DNA from: Caenorhabditis elegans
Taxonomy: Eukaryota; Nematoda; Chromadorea; Rhabditida; Rhabditidae
NCBI RefSeq assembly: GCF_000002985.6
Contig: NC_003284.9
Coordinates: forward strand, 4,216,001 to 4,280,000
Direction of reading: 5' to 3'
Length of the DNA: 64,000 nt
Below, piece after piece: positions 1-15,372 of this stretch (its first letter is position 1; every line of letters begins with the position of its first letter). The translations under genes and the position numbers were made by a program. The notes beneath the pieces were generated by a model. It worked only from the letters and a program-made list of their open reading frames with translations. It had not been told where the DNA came from and searched no databases.

Positions 1-903
1 AACTTGAAAACTTTCGTGTGATACCATTCGGATATCGAAGAGAATCACATGGCAGTAACCTTTAGAATGTTAAAAGCGGAGTACTGCCAATATGGAACAT
101 TTTAAATTTCATTCCTATTATGCTTAAGTGACAAAATATTTTTTCCTCTCGTTTTATGTTCTAATTGTGTTTGAAATATTCTTATTTTAACAGAGCAGTT
201 TTCTTAAAATGTGGCAAAAACTCATTAATTTCGACTTTTTGGCTGTCAATAAAAATTTTCTAAAATTTTTTGAGAAGTGTTACAATGATAACTGGTCATT
301 TTTGCTTCACATAAGTGGTGGTTTTAAACAGTTTCCCCCCTAGCACTGCTCCAGAAAGACCCACAATGGAATACTAAATGTATGCCTACCTAACTAATTA
401 ACACAGTGTTAAAAAAAACCTTCTGAGATGACTAAAAATGGTATGTTAATTGCATCATTGACAATCGATGAGTTACCCCAGAGACTAAGAACAAGGTACA
501 ATAGAGCACAGTGAGCTGCTTGCGGCCCCTTGGTAACAATGCAAATAAATTGTGACCCACTGTCCTACTTACCCCATTTGTGAATGGGAATGACTGTGTG
601 AGTGTGTCGTCGCTCGTATAAATCTAATTCGATCATAAATTTAAATCAGGGGTGATGTTTTATTTTACAATTTCATAGTTGAAAGATCGATTGCTGAAGA
701 ATAATTACTCTGACGCAATCTAAAGCTAGTCGACTATGATTGTCTCAAAAAACTAAAGAGAAAAGGCGATTGGTTATCAGTCTGATAAATGTGAAATGTG
801 TTAGATCAAACCGAACCATCAGGAATCAACCATCACAGTTGTCGTTTTTTTTCTCGTTCATGGTTCTATTGTCCTATGAACCGCAAAGATCCCAGTAACT
901 AAC
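1..903. other. No gene seen; intronic or flanking sequence
   Basis: AT-rich sequence with no convincing exon on either strand. If the candidate exon at 904-1059 is real, this stretch would be the first part of its downstream intron on the minus strand. Confidence 0.4.
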
Positions 904-1059
904 CTGGATAGAGAATGGGTTGGCGGGGGCTGTCAGGTTGAGTTGCGACTGCACAAGGAGAGCTTGTGGTGGTGCCAGAATCCTGAGCGCTTCGTCGATT
1001 GTCTTTGGCGATCTCGAGTTCAAATCCGTCGACTGTCCGGAGTTCTTACGCTTTGGCAT
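904..1059 (-). CDS. Candidate first coding exon of a leftward gene (partial)
   Basis: A 52-codon exon reads from an ATG at 1059 (MPKRKNSGQSTDLNSRSP...) to ...NPFSIQ and ends exactly in frame at a strong donor, CAG|GTTAGT, at 904/903. There is an in-frame TGA just upstream of the ATG, so the exon cannot extend further as coding sequence. The block is clearly richer in G and C than its surroundings, as coding exons in this genome are. The peptide has a basic start (PKRK) followed by Ser/Pro-rich and then hydrophobic/polar sequence; I recognise no domain. The remaining exons would lie outside the window to the left. It could instead be a chance open frame in a promoter, so the call is tentative. 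Confidence 0.45.
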
Positions 1060-2764
1060 CGCCACCCAATCAAACAATCGATGAAATCAGTGAAGCAGTC
1101 GTGTTGGACGCCGCCTCCAGCTTCTCACTCCCAGATGCTTTTCTCGCCGTCAGGCCGACCTCCGCCGTTTGGAGACTTGGTGCACAGGCTCGCCAAATTT
1201 TCAGTTGATCAGTGTCCTTTATGGTAAACGGTGTGTATAGTGAAAACGCTCGAAGGTCTCTGCGAAAAGCAGAGATTCCCGACCCGTCTCCTGAAACAAG
1301 GCATTTTTCTATGAGACTGATATAAAAGTGTGCGAATAAAATTCATAAGGAAAGAGGCAAAAAAAATATTGAAAAAAAAGAAACGAGAAGATTATAAGGT
1401 ATAATCTCAGAAAGGGAAGTGCTGGTGTGTTGAAAAAAGGGGGAGAAAGAAGAAAGAAAAAAAAGAGAAAAACACAATACTTATGACGTGGAAAGTATGT
1501 GCCCAGAGGTGGCAGCAGGTCGGATTGATGAACAATGACAAAAACATGGTGCCCCTACACACTCACCATTATGATTCACTTTACAAAAATTAAATAGAAG
1601 GATGAACAATGGATGATTAAGGAATTCTGAAAATGATACCAATACCTTTTGGAGGCTCTACACCATCAGTTATGGTATTTTTTGTATTCCGAGAGAAGTT
1701 ACGGTTTTAGGTATTTTAAACGTAAAACCCAAAAATGTGTTCAAGTTTCGTGATAAAACTTTTAAAAAAATTTAAAAATTGTTTTAATGTCGTTTCAAAA
1801 TTTCGAAAAAGAACTAAGTTTCGCTAAAATCTCGGCAGTTGGTCGGAAGTTGATTTTTTGAGATTATCTTTAATTGAGGTATTTTTCAGTCGTTGGGTAA
1901 CAAATTTGGATCATTTTTTAGTTAACTATTGGTTTTAAATGTACCTTAATCAACCAAATGAATTGAAAGAAACGGCTTATATATGCAATAAAGAATGACA
2001 ACTCAAAAAGTTAACTTTGACCGCTGCGACACGGAACAGTGGAAAAAAAGAGAAAAAGTGGATTTTAGGTTTCAAATTTCGAATTTTGAAAATTTGAAAA
2101 ATTGATGACCTTGATTAATTAACTCAATCAATCAATCATATTGAGAGAAACAGAAGATTTGTTAAAAATCGGCTGCCCACGTGTTTCCAAACAATATTTA
2201 TACAGAACGTTCGATGGGAGAAGTAATCCGAATCTGTTGTTTTTGGTTAAAACATTCCTTCTCTCTCGGAATTTGTGATCAATATGAAAATGATGCGCGT
2301 TTTGGAGCATCGGGTGTCGTCGGTGCCGGTGTCGAGTGGCCGCTGGTGGTTCTCAACTGACAGCGGGCTGCGACGGCGGCGGGCGGGCGAAAATTTTTTT
2401 TTTCACACTCCCAGACTAGACGACGTGGGTTTGGTTGGCAAGCCTCTCCCTCTCGCATTTTTTTTCTTCCTTCGTCTTTTTTTGTGTGCTCCTCGTCTTC
2501 ATGCTCTGCCTTTTTTCCCCGCTATTCCTTTCAATGCATAATATTTTTCGGTTGCCGGGTCGGCTGATTGCAGGAAAAACACGTGTTTTGTTGAAGGAAT
2601 ATAGAAGGAATATAGAGATTACTGTAATCTGTACGGGTATTGGTATAAGAACTCAAAACAAAAACAGAACAGCGCCTAAAATTGTTAATGGTGACGTATG
2701 GCCAATGACAAAAATGATTATAACCCATTTCTATGATGCTAAATTGTTCAAATATATTATATAA

Positions 2765-2975
2765 AAGTTTTTGAACAATTTTGGAATTTTATATTTTGAG
2801 TCAAAAAGTGAGCGTCACTTATCAAGAAAATTAAAGCATTATCGCATGTTCAAACCCCTACAATGTTGGAATATAAATATTTCAAACACAATTGAAACAT
2901 AAAACTGGAAGATTTTTTGGTAATTTTAGCACCATAAAAATGATTATTAACAATTAAACTACTGGCCGTAGTCAA
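2765..2975. repeat. Diverged dispersed repeat, copy 1
   Basis: The sequence around 2840-2900 (gcatgttcaaacccctacaa and the AT-rich stretch after it) resembles 29840-29905 closely and the reverse complement of 26800-26850, and it ends near a 'ctactggccgtag' motif like the 'ccactggcgct' end at 30040. This marks a multi-copy, heavily decayed element family. Boundaries are approximate. Confidence 0.45.
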
Positions 2976-3330
2976 TCTTTTACATGGACGGCAAATATTC
3001 TGGCAATTAAAAAAAAATCAAAACCAAACTGAAGTTCAAAAATTTGCTGCTCGTGGTAGACTGTATGAAAAATCGGTCAGAGATTATCCTAAGTATAAGT
3101 TTTTGCGTCATAAAAGAATTGAAAAAAAGAAATGGAATTGAAAATTCTATCGATTTTTTTTTTGGTTTGTGAGATTTCATCAAGGAACATTCAAGTGTGA
3201 GGGAAGAGAAATAGGAAAAAAGGAAAGTTTTGATGTAAAGATGTGAAGACAATGTGTTGGACGAGAAATAAAAATGAATCAGCAGAAAAAAGTGTTTCCT
3301 ATGGTAGGTAGATCGAAACTTGGCGAAGGA

Positions 3331-3347
3331 GGGGGGGGGGGGGGGGG
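3331..3347 (+). repeat. Uninterrupted G17 tract
   Basis: Seventeen consecutive guanines on the plus strand, preceded by GGA. Monomeric G tracts of this size are known in C. elegans to form G-quadruplexes and to need the DOG-1/FANCJ helicase for stability. The exact count may be a sequencing approximation. Confidence 0.95.
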
Positions 3348-5048
3348 TGGAAAAGCAGAATTGTTGACATGGATGGAGCAGGAAGCAATCTTTGAGACGA
3401 TCGATGAAAGAGAAAAAACATTTTTGCTGGCAGCGGCGGCCCTATCTTGAAAATTCTGAGTGGGAAAATGTTAGAAACAAGTATGTGAAGAAAATACTGT
3501 GAGAAGAAAAAAGAAAAAAGATTGGTGTGAAAAAATTCAGATCAAATAAATTTCAATTATCAGGCTCTATAGTATAAATGAAAATAAAGTGCAATGAAAA
3601 CATATAACTTGTGATGAATCTAAAAGCTTTTTTCTGATCATCAGTTTTTACTGATCAAAAACGTGACCAACTTGCCAAAAAAAAAATGCTCGCCACCTGA
3701 CTGAGTCTTTCCTGTCGCCACGAATTAGACTGACAAAGTTGTGTCTGTTCAGCCAGTCTGGACAGAGATGTAAGGAATATTGGGCAACGACGTCCAATCG
3801 CCGGTTTGGAAATCGGGTGAAGGAAAAAAAGGGGAACAGGAAGACGGGGCGATGTCCATTTCGCGAACAGACCAATCCATTCATCGAGGGCGTCTGGTCG
3901 GATCTGTGTAAAAAACGTCCAGATGGTGAAAGGACTCGGAAAAGGGTACCATTAAACCGATCGAGGCCTGGTCTGTTAGAGTGCAAAAATATAGGAAAAA
4001 AAATACAAAAAGAAAATGTAAGATGATTGAGGACATCTTGTCAGAGCCTTAAGTTAGTTGGACATTGGGCATTCGAAAAACCGGAATAAAATTGAAAATC
4101 GCCTGAGGTCTGAAGAAGTCTATTGTAAAACAATGTACAGTATACCAGTTTCTCAATACAATAGTCGCCATGCTGGCTAATACTTCCATCACACACAACT
4201 ACTTATACAAGTGAACACACCACCACGCACAAAAACAGACAGGGGGAAGAGGCAGTTATGGACGTTTTCAATTCGACATAGTTGCCAAAAAAAAAACTTT
4301 TTTTTTGTCCAAAATACTACTTCCAAATGTTACATGGCGTGAGCATGACAAGTGACATCGTAGAACTGAAACAAAGAAAAACCACTAATTAAAATTGAAT
4401 TGAAAAAAATTTCAACTGAAATTTGGCACGACATTTTAAATTATATGTATGCAAGTGTTGTGTGCCCAATAAATATAGTGGTTCAGTAAACACGTTAGTT
4501 TTGTGGTCACCACAGGGAGAAACTTATGATAACGTGAGCTCTTCCGTTTTACAGAAACACCCATATTTCGAGTCAAAGATACAGTATTCAGAAAATTTAA
4601 AATTGTGGGATTTATGCTTTAATCTATTCTGAGTATATTTTAAGAACGTCTAACACATGGAATATACAAGGGAAATACAAAAAAATTCACAAAGTGTGAG
4701 AAAACTTGGTTCAGCCCAACCAAATATCCTAGATAGAGGCGGAGCCTAATATCGATTTTTTGATGTATTCTAAAACGATTTAAGTGAAAGGAAAATATTT
4801 ATGGCTTTTTGTAAAATGTGGAAACTGATTTGAAAAAAGTAGGCATAACCTGAGCACATGAAAAATCAATAACATAATTTTTCTTCTACCTGAATTTTCG
4901 CATTTTTAAACCAAACTTCAGATTTTACTATGCTTTTTAATATGACAAAATATTACAAATAGAGACAACAATTCTAAAAAGATAGGCTTATTTTGTTAAT
5001 GAATTTTTTAAATCTAGTACCGCAATGTTTTATTGGTTACCAAAAGTT

Positions 5049-5367
5049 ATTATCAAAATATAAAAACTGTCACCTCGAATTTGACTGCAGCAACGCGCGC
5101 GAAATTTTAAATTTTCGCTCTCTATTCCGCATGCAGAAAAAACGGCTGGGACCACGGTCTCGCGGGTGATGACAGAAACGGGAGTCGAGAAAATGCGAAG
5201 ATACAACGCAAAAACTGCTGTTTCTTACGTTTTCTCTTCTCCCGCTTCTGTCATCACCCGCGAGACCGTGGTCCCAGCTGTTTTTTCGGCATGCGGAATC
5301 GAGAGCAAAAAATTCGCGCGCGTTTCTGCAGTCAAATTTGAGGTGACAGTTTTTATATTTTGATAAT
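5049..5367. mobile_element. Fold-back (palindromic) DNA element
   Basis: Near-perfect inverted repeat: the left arm begins attatcaaaatataaaaact and the right arm ends in its complement, ...gataat at 5367. Arms are about 150 bp with the centre near 5208. The arms also share the segment containing gggtgatgacagaa and the CGCGCGAA-rich block. There is no room for a transposase, so this is a non-autonomous inverted-repeat relic. The two open frames read through it are artefacts of the palindrome. I saw no certain target-site duplication. Confidence 0.85.
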
Positions 5368-8300
5368 ATTGACAGTTTCAAGTTTCTTAAATTGTATTTC
5401 AATTGGAAAATTCAAAAACTACGACTTTCAATTACAGCTTCCCATAAAAAAAGGAAGCAGCATTACCAAAAAACACGTGTCATCTGAAACAAAAGCCGTT
5501 TGTCATTAAAAAAAAAGTTGGGCGGTTGAAAATGGATGGCGAAGAAAAAACTTAAAGGCGAGCTATCATCGGACGACGAGAGGGCACACACATTGAGAAT
5601 GGGATATGCAGAGCTGGCCGTCCCAATGCTCACAAGAGAAGACGGCCTTCAATGGCCCAACCACGCAGCCAGAAGGGGTGGAGCAATAATAGGCACCCCG
5701 ACAAGAAGCCCGACAACGTCATTCAATGAGAACTGGAGACGGTTAACAAATTTTTAAAAGGAAAGGCAAAAAAACATAAAATAGTTGCCTACAAAATTTC
5801 TGGAAAAAAAATTAAATTTTTCTAAATACATACTAGACATCGTGTTTCATACTGTAAATCGACAGTTCCGAAGGTTGCCTCTAAGCAGGAAACTGGACCA
5901 TAGTCAAGGTTAAGCGCTCCATTGGAAGAAGACAAACTACCGACGCTGACGAGACCTTGTTCCTAGAAAATCGAGGGCGCCATCGGGAATCGTTGGTAGT
6001 ACACATAAGGAAATGGAAAATTGTGAAAAGGAAGGCATGACTGCTCAAAGTAATCTAGGATAGAAAAAGGAAGGAAGAAAATCATATCTTATCAAAGGCA
6101 TTTGAGAATTATGATGAATATGGGAAAATGGGATCTATTATCTTTTTTATTGTTTTTTTTTCATGATAAATTGTGTAGACACACCATATGGTCATAAGAA
6201 AAAAAAAGTATCTACAGCAAGGTTGAACTAGGATATCGAAGATTTTAGAATTACTTGTAGATGAACCTCAAATTCGAGTTCTATGAAAAAGTGGGTATTT
6301 CAGATGTTTTGATCTTTTTTTTTGCGATGAAGGTATTAATTATGGGATGTCAGCCAATTTCTAGGAATCATATCTTCTAGGCGTGGTTAGAATGGTGTTT
6401 TATTGGACCAATGACTCACCCAGGCCTACTGTAGCTCTCATGAAGATTCAGAAGTCCAATGCAGCAAGTGGGCAATGGGTGTGTAGAGCGAGAGAGACGG
6501 GGGAGAATGGGTGTGTGTGTGTAGAGATAGTAGGAGCTCTAGGTTCTGTGCTGCACAGAAGGGACCTACCGGTGTCGGACGGGGCCAATTCCTAAACTTT
6601 TTTTGGGTTTCATGGTGGATTCAGATGTGAGATCCAGTTGAATCGAAAATAGTCTATGGGTTTGACTAGGCCTTTGAACGACAAGACACGATTTGATCGA
6701 TGCCTGGCAAAGAAATAACACGCGTTTTGAAGAGACCTAAACACACGGTACCATTTTGAAGGCAGCGTTCTGTCAGCGGAGGGCGCAGACAGAAGAGCGT
6801 ATTAAGCAAGAGACGTCGTACGGCTAGCGCGTCGTAGCAAACGCGCTCTTTGTGTGTAGTGTACATATAGACCATCTCAAAGCCAGCGACGATGCGAAGC
6901 GTGTAAGTGATGGTTACCGCGGAGACGCAGACGAGGCGAAGCGCACGGCTTAAGATGAGTGATCGAGAGACGGAGACAGGTGACAAGAGCCTGTGTGTGC
7001 AGTTGGCCACACATGCAAGATTGTGTCGCACAATAAACGCAGGCTGTCATGCGGAGAGAGAGCGATAGACGCCAGACAACAAGAGGAATGGAGAGAGCGA
7101 GATATGGAAAAGTTTGCATACAAAACGAGTAAGCATAGAGGACATTGAGAGATAGAGAAGCGGAGAAGTGACAATCTCGCCGTCTGCTAACTCAAAAGAA
7201 GAGGAAAGAAGAGGGACAGACGTCGGCGGCCCGAGGCTGTCTTCCCTTTGAGTGTGTATGCGTTTGCGGCCGTCTTTTCGAATGTCGGAATTATGGGCCC
7301 TTTTGATGGAAAATGCCTTTAAGACGGTTGAATACAGCACTCAGACGACGACGTTGGATACTGTAAGGAAAAACCTCCTTATAGCAAGCGATTGAATGTT
7401 GGGATTTAAAATCTGTGGATAATATCTCATTGGGCGAAAATTGGGAAAACTGCAGGAAAAAAGTTAGGCTTTTTTCCAAACCGAAAATACAAAAATATAT
7501 GAAAATCAACGTAAAAAAATTATAAAATGTGTAACATTAATATCGTTTAGTTACTTTCAAAGTGGAAGATTCTTGGAAAGTGGATAATCAATAGAGAGTT
7601 TGTAAAAAACTTCTAGTCGAGGTTTTGGTAACTAGTAAGGATCATAAAAATTAATTATTGTCAGTGGGATTTAGTCTAAATACATTTACCAAGTATCATA
7701 CTAAAAACTCAAACAAAAAAAAGTCAGTCAACGTTTTCGTAAATTGCTAAATTTTTAAGGGATATCATTTGGAGCAAGCATCGGCAATAGAAACTGACTC
7801 TAAATACAGTTATTACAGTCCAACATGACCAAATATATATCCTAATAAAAACTTCGAAAATTTGAGATTTTTGAAAATTTCATATTCAAGTTTTGGTAAA
7901 TTATCAAACTATTTCAAAAAAAAAATATTTTTTTGTTGTTAAAAATCCAACATTGCTACACTGATAAATTGTAATGCTCAAAAAGTTTAAAACTCGTTTG
8001 GACAATTTTTGGTCGTTTTTTAAAATTATGCTAGGTGGAAACTGGGGACAATTGCCCCTTATTGACTGTATGTTTGAAAAAAAAAACAATTTTTGGCATT
8101 TTTTTAATGGAAATTTCCCCACTACACCTATAACAATTTCATCAAAAACTCTTATCATTTCTAACCAAACCTAGAGAAAAATGCTAAAAACGTTATTTTT
8201 GAGACGAGAAAAAAATTTTTAACCTTGCTTCTGATTTCCAGTTAGCTGGTTGCTATGCTGATAACTTATTTACACATAATTCTTGACTTAGTATAGTTAG

Positions 8301-8697
8301 GAGTTTAGATATACAAAAACAATGGCTTCTTAACAACAAAAATAATATTAATTAGACTATATTTTCATTATTTTCATCGTGAAGCAAAAGTTTTTCACCT
8401 GCCTCACTATTTTCTAGATTTTTCAAGCCACCCACTTGTCAACAATCGGCGAGAAGGAGAAAAACAAAAAACAATGTTCATGGGGGGTGGCCATAACTGG
8501 TTTTTGAATAGGCCCAATGATCCAATAATGAAATGCAAGCTAATCACATCTAATTATGCTCTACATTGTTGCCCATCAAGAAACACCATCTCGGATTAAA
8601 ACATGGCGCACACGAAGTGATCATGAATCAGACATCGATCCACTGAATTAGAAGTTTGACGTACGGATGAATGACGAGACTTTTTCAGACAAAGCGT

Positions 8698-8714
8698 GGG
8701 GGGGGGGGGGGGGG
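8698..8714 (+). repeat. Second uninterrupted G17 tract
   Basis: Seventeen consecutive guanines between aaagcgt and aggaatt, the same length and orientation as the tract at 3331-3347. Confidence 0.95.
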
Positions 8715-9136
8715 AGGAATTCGTGAAAAAGATGAGACATTGATTTTATGCAGAGCATGTCATTTAAAAAAAACGGAGAAAACTTTCTAATCCTCATTTC
8801 AGAAGTTAGTAACAAAAGCAGACTAGGTCGATCTATGAGAAATCAACGATTAATAGATGTGCAAGCTCATAAGAAATAAGGTAGTAAAAAAGGAGTAAAC
8901 ACTGGTAAATGTAGGCCTCATAGAATTGTGACCTTTGAATATAGTAATCCACAGTTAAGAATAAAATTCTTGAACATTTCTAATAGTAAGTAAAACTTTC
9001 GTGAACATGTCAAAGAAATCTAACAAAAATAGGCAAGAAATGATTAATTCGCATCTGTTAAAAACAACATTCCTATTGTCATAGTTAATTCGAGATGTGT
9101 GCATCTTAGTAAGTTTAGTGGGTTTAGTGACCTTAG

Positions 9137-9192
9137 TGAGCACAATGCACACTTTGCGACCGCTGTGAGCCGTTGTGTGAGCATTGTGCAAT
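9137..9192 (+). other. Imperfect hairpin of about 56 nt
   Basis: GTGAGCACAATGC near the left end can pair with GCATTGTGC at the right end, with a small offset and a loop of roughly 25 nt. No mature small-RNA sequence is recognised; it may be a chance structure. Confidence 0.3.
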
Positions 9193-9806
9193 TGAATCAA
9201 TGAATCATGAAAAGTCATGAAAAGTGCAATACTCCGTTGTTTAAAGTAAAGTTATCTTATTTGATTGTTAGTTCCTTTTCCTCTTTGTTCAACCAAAGTC
9301 AGGCGTGTCTCGAGACAGATAGGAACGCGACGACCCCGGCGGGGGACTCTACCAAATAAAAGTAAAAGAGTCAATAAAATAGAATGGAGGGAAGTTAATG
9401 AAAAGGGAAAATGAAAGCTGGGATGAGAGGAAGCAACGATCAGAGAAGCCTCTCGGCGTAAATATTACTGAAAACAGCCCAAAATCAATGAATGTGATAA
9501 TCCGGCGGGGAGCACTCGAGAAAATGAAAAATGTGACTGAAAACCTTGGTATGAAAAACGGGGGAAACACAATTTTTGAGAAAGTGAAATCAATTTAATG
9601 CCAAGAAACTCAAAATGTACCTAAAAAAACTATAATTCATTCAAATCCCAAACTGTATAAAAGGCAGTAAGAAAATATTTTAAATCCTCATTTCAAAACT
9701 TTATGATTAAAAAAACCAGTTTTAAATTGTTTTCTTTGTAGTTCAATATAAAAATCTTTAAAATAAATAATTAAACATGCATTAACAGTCATTTCACGTG
9801 AATAAA

Positions 9807-9808
<2 letters not shown>

Positions 9809-9838
<30 letters not shown>
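9809..9838. repeat. (TAA)n microsatellite
   Basis: About ten uninterrupted copies of a TAA/ATA unit. Confidence 0.9.
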
Positions 9839-10424
9839 TTATTACGCTCTCTGGGAGACGTGAAAGAATACAATAGTTATCAATGTTTTCGTGATTGGGG
9901 CAGCCGGACAGTCGTTTCCATTCCATTAAAATGTTGTTTGTCGGCCACCCGGGTCAAAAACATCCCGGCTCGATGACCACGGGAAAACCACGGGAGAATA
10001 AAACATTTTATATATAATAAATTTCTTAGAAATATGTAGACACCGTTTAATTTTCGTGGCTTTCACTTTTTTGAACTTATTTATTAAAAATGGTATAGAG
10101 TTCAGCATGCCAAAAAAATGCGTGTTGCTATATTTTCACTCTGACACCTTTCAATCAAGCTTAAAGTTCATAAAATCTAAAAAAGAAACTTTCATACTTC
10201 TAATTATTTTCAAACTATGAAAAACAATCGCGGTAGTTTTCTGCCCATTTAAATCTTCTACTCTCAAAATAATTCGTGTTTGTAAAGTGTTTGTAAAACT
10301 TGGAAGTTTTAGAATTCAAACAATAAAATAAAATATTAACAGATTTTATATGAATTTTCGAACTTCTTACTATTAGAATTGAATAAAATAATTGTTACCA
10401 TGTTAATGGTGAACTAATTAAAAG

Positions 10425-10500
10425 TAAGGCCAGTGGGAAAACAATTAAACCCGATTTATATGATTCTTAAACGACCAAATATCATAATTTGACTTAAACA
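10425..10500. repeat. Fragment of dispersed repeat (GCCAGTGGGAAAA family)
   Basis: The segment aaggccagtgggaaaacaa followed by 'gaccaaatatcat' matches the ends of other copies at 26612, 30040 and 62040. It is a short truncated copy. Confidence 0.4.
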
Positions 10501-10597
10501 ATTTTTTTTGATTGACGAGTTCTAAAAGATTGGTAAAACCCGAGTTCGCACCGGTTTTTGACTCGAAATAAATCAGTTTTTAAAAGGTTTGTTAAGA

Positions 10598-10997
10598 TAC
10601 CGTATTTCCTCTATTAGTCTTGCATGCAAGACTAATTTTCGATTGACCCGTAGGGGTGCAAGACTAATAGAGACTTCAAGACTAATTTTCGAAGATCCAA
10701 TAGCTTTGTAAAATTCAACATTTATTGTCAAAAATTTGACTTGAAACAGGCTAAATTATGCAAAATACATAATTTTCTATTGTTTTATCAATTATTTGAA
10801 CACTTTAAAAATTAATTTAAGTGAAAAATGGCGAAATTGTTGAAATTTTCGCAAAATGCTGCTGGTCTGGCAAGAATAGGGCTGCAAGACTATTACCGTA
10901 TTTCCTCTATTAGTCTTGCATGCAATACTAACAGAGGCTGCAAGACTAATTTTCGATCGGTCCGTGGGAGTGCACGACTAATAAGGGAAATACGGTA
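10598..10997. mobile_element. MITE-like inverted-repeat elements, one inside or next to another
   Basis: A complete short element lies at 10894-10997. It begins taccgtatttcctctattag and ends in the complement ...aagggaaatacggta, so it has about 21-bp terminal inverted repeats ending in TA, as expected of Tc1/mariner-type MITEs. A second left end with the same sequence starts at 10598 and is followed by related internal blocks (gcaagactaattttcga) but has no separate right end. This suggests nesting, or deletion between two copies. Confidence 0.75.
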
Positions 10998-12527
10998 TTT
11001 GGTTTTTTAGGGCAATATGATTAGTTTCAGTCATTTCTCCATAACACCCCTTCAAGCAAAACATACATTTCAGATTAGAAAAAGTTCAGAATAAAAACTG
11101 AGCAAATTTGGAAATTTTGAAATTCTCAAGACTCACCGAGTAACAACGCTCACAAAACATTGATGAAAAAGTCTGCTGAGACTTCAGTCATTGAGGTAGA
11201 AATAATTTCCAAAACCAGATTTCTTGTTATCCCACACGTCATAAGGCCATGAAAAACATCTGTCTTCACTGACATAAAACCTACGTTTTTTTTTTTCAAT
11301 CTGAAACAAAAGACAGAGACATAAATGTCAGTTGCATCAAGGGTGCAAGGGCAAATAGTACAAAGTCTATGTTTGAATAGAAATCCGTTAGAGTTTTGTG
11401 ATCGCTGTGAGGTCATCATATTCTCAGTCATCAATTTTCAAGCACAAGTGTGTGAAATTCTCAAAAAAAAAACATATCATGCACTTTCAAACATTCACAG
11501 GTTGAAGGAAACGTGTTTCCTATAATATTTCCTGTGAATTTGTTCAGTCGGAAATGTGATATTCAAGAGATATGGATAATTTCGGAATTTTTAGTAAACT
11601 GCTTGTTAATAACTGCAGATAAATTCTTAAGACGATTTAGATATATACCACATCGAATAATTTATTGGAAAAACGTGCAGAGAAGAGGATGGGTAAAAAA
11701 TAAACATTGATCACAAATTTTTGAAAAAGTTTAGCTAAACATTTTCATATTTATTTATTTCTCTGTGTGTATATTGAAATGTGAAGTAAAATATATTATT
11801 CGATGGAGATTTTGTTTTATGTTCATTTATTGTAAAATTATGCGCACAACGCAAATTAACTGTGATATAACGAATAAAAAAGAACATATTGGTTATATTG
11901 ATGAAAAGTGTACAAAAAGACAATAACTGGGCGGGACTTAAAATTATATCCACAGAGGTCAAAACTGCCTCTCCCATTCTTTTGCTGGAGAATTTTGAAT
12001 ATAAATCGCAGAATTAAGAATAAGACAAGATTAAAACAACTTTTTCACAAATAAGATGTTTCCAATTATGGAACTAATTTGAAACAGGTAAGTTTTCATA
12101 AAGTACAAAAATCCATAACTTGACATATTTGCAAATACTTCTTGTTTTTGCAACTATTTTATTCATTTGACATTCAATCATTTAAAACATTTTGCGGTGA
12201 TATATTATATTTGTTTTGTAAATACAAAAATAGCGTTCGCGTCGGAAAAAATATATGAAATTTACAGAATAGTCTGAGTTTTGCCACTGGTACATGATTC
12301 CTAATTCAAAAATAATATAGGTTTTTCTAGAGTTTTTTAAAAACCATTTTGACTCGGCCACCAGATGAGAATATTTGTTTTTCATCGGATCAATACACTC
12401 AGAATGAGATCACAGAAATTGCACTAACAGGGAGAGATTCGTGGATGAGAGTTTAAAATAAATGAAAATTGGGAAAATAAAATGAAAAATTGTAGATGAG
12501 CCAAAAATATAAACAGTCGTTGAGACT
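10998..12527. other. Intergenic; 3' flank of rab-37
   Basis: No supported exon. The part next to 12527 is the probable rab-37 3' untranslated region; a minus-strand AATAAA lies at 12158-12163, about 365 nt past the stop codon. Confidence 0.45.

Positions 12528-15372
<2,845 letters not shown>

Larger units (their letters stand above)
1060..5048. other. Long non-coding stretch, possible promoter region
   Basis: No exon with matching splice sites was found. It holds a pyrimidine-rich plus-strand stretch near 2430-2530 (purine-rich on the minus strand, as in many worm promoters), an old dispersed-repeat copy at about 2765-2975 and the G17 tract at 3331-3347. Open frames of 60-110 codons here lack splice support and recognisable sequence. 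Confidence 0.5.
5368..10597. other. Non-coding stretch with repeats and simple sequence
   Basis: No spliced gene recognised. An isolated 73-codon frame at 5536-5757 has no splice or homology support. From 6380 to 7340 the sequence is richer in G and C with many GAGA runs, which may be a promoter or 5' non-coding exon region for the leftward gene. It also holds the G17 tract at 8698-8714, a small hairpin at 9137-9192 and a TAA microsatellite at 9809-9838. Confidence 0.5.

Noticed and set aside
5536-5757. 73-codon plus frame with GC-richer codons
   Set aside because: Single isolated frame next to a fold-back element, with no homology recognised and codon choice unlike worm genes.
6666-7340. 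Several overlapping minus frames
   Set aside because: Mutually overlapping and Leu/Ser/Arg-rich, reading through GAGA-rich DNA; better explained as a regulatory region.
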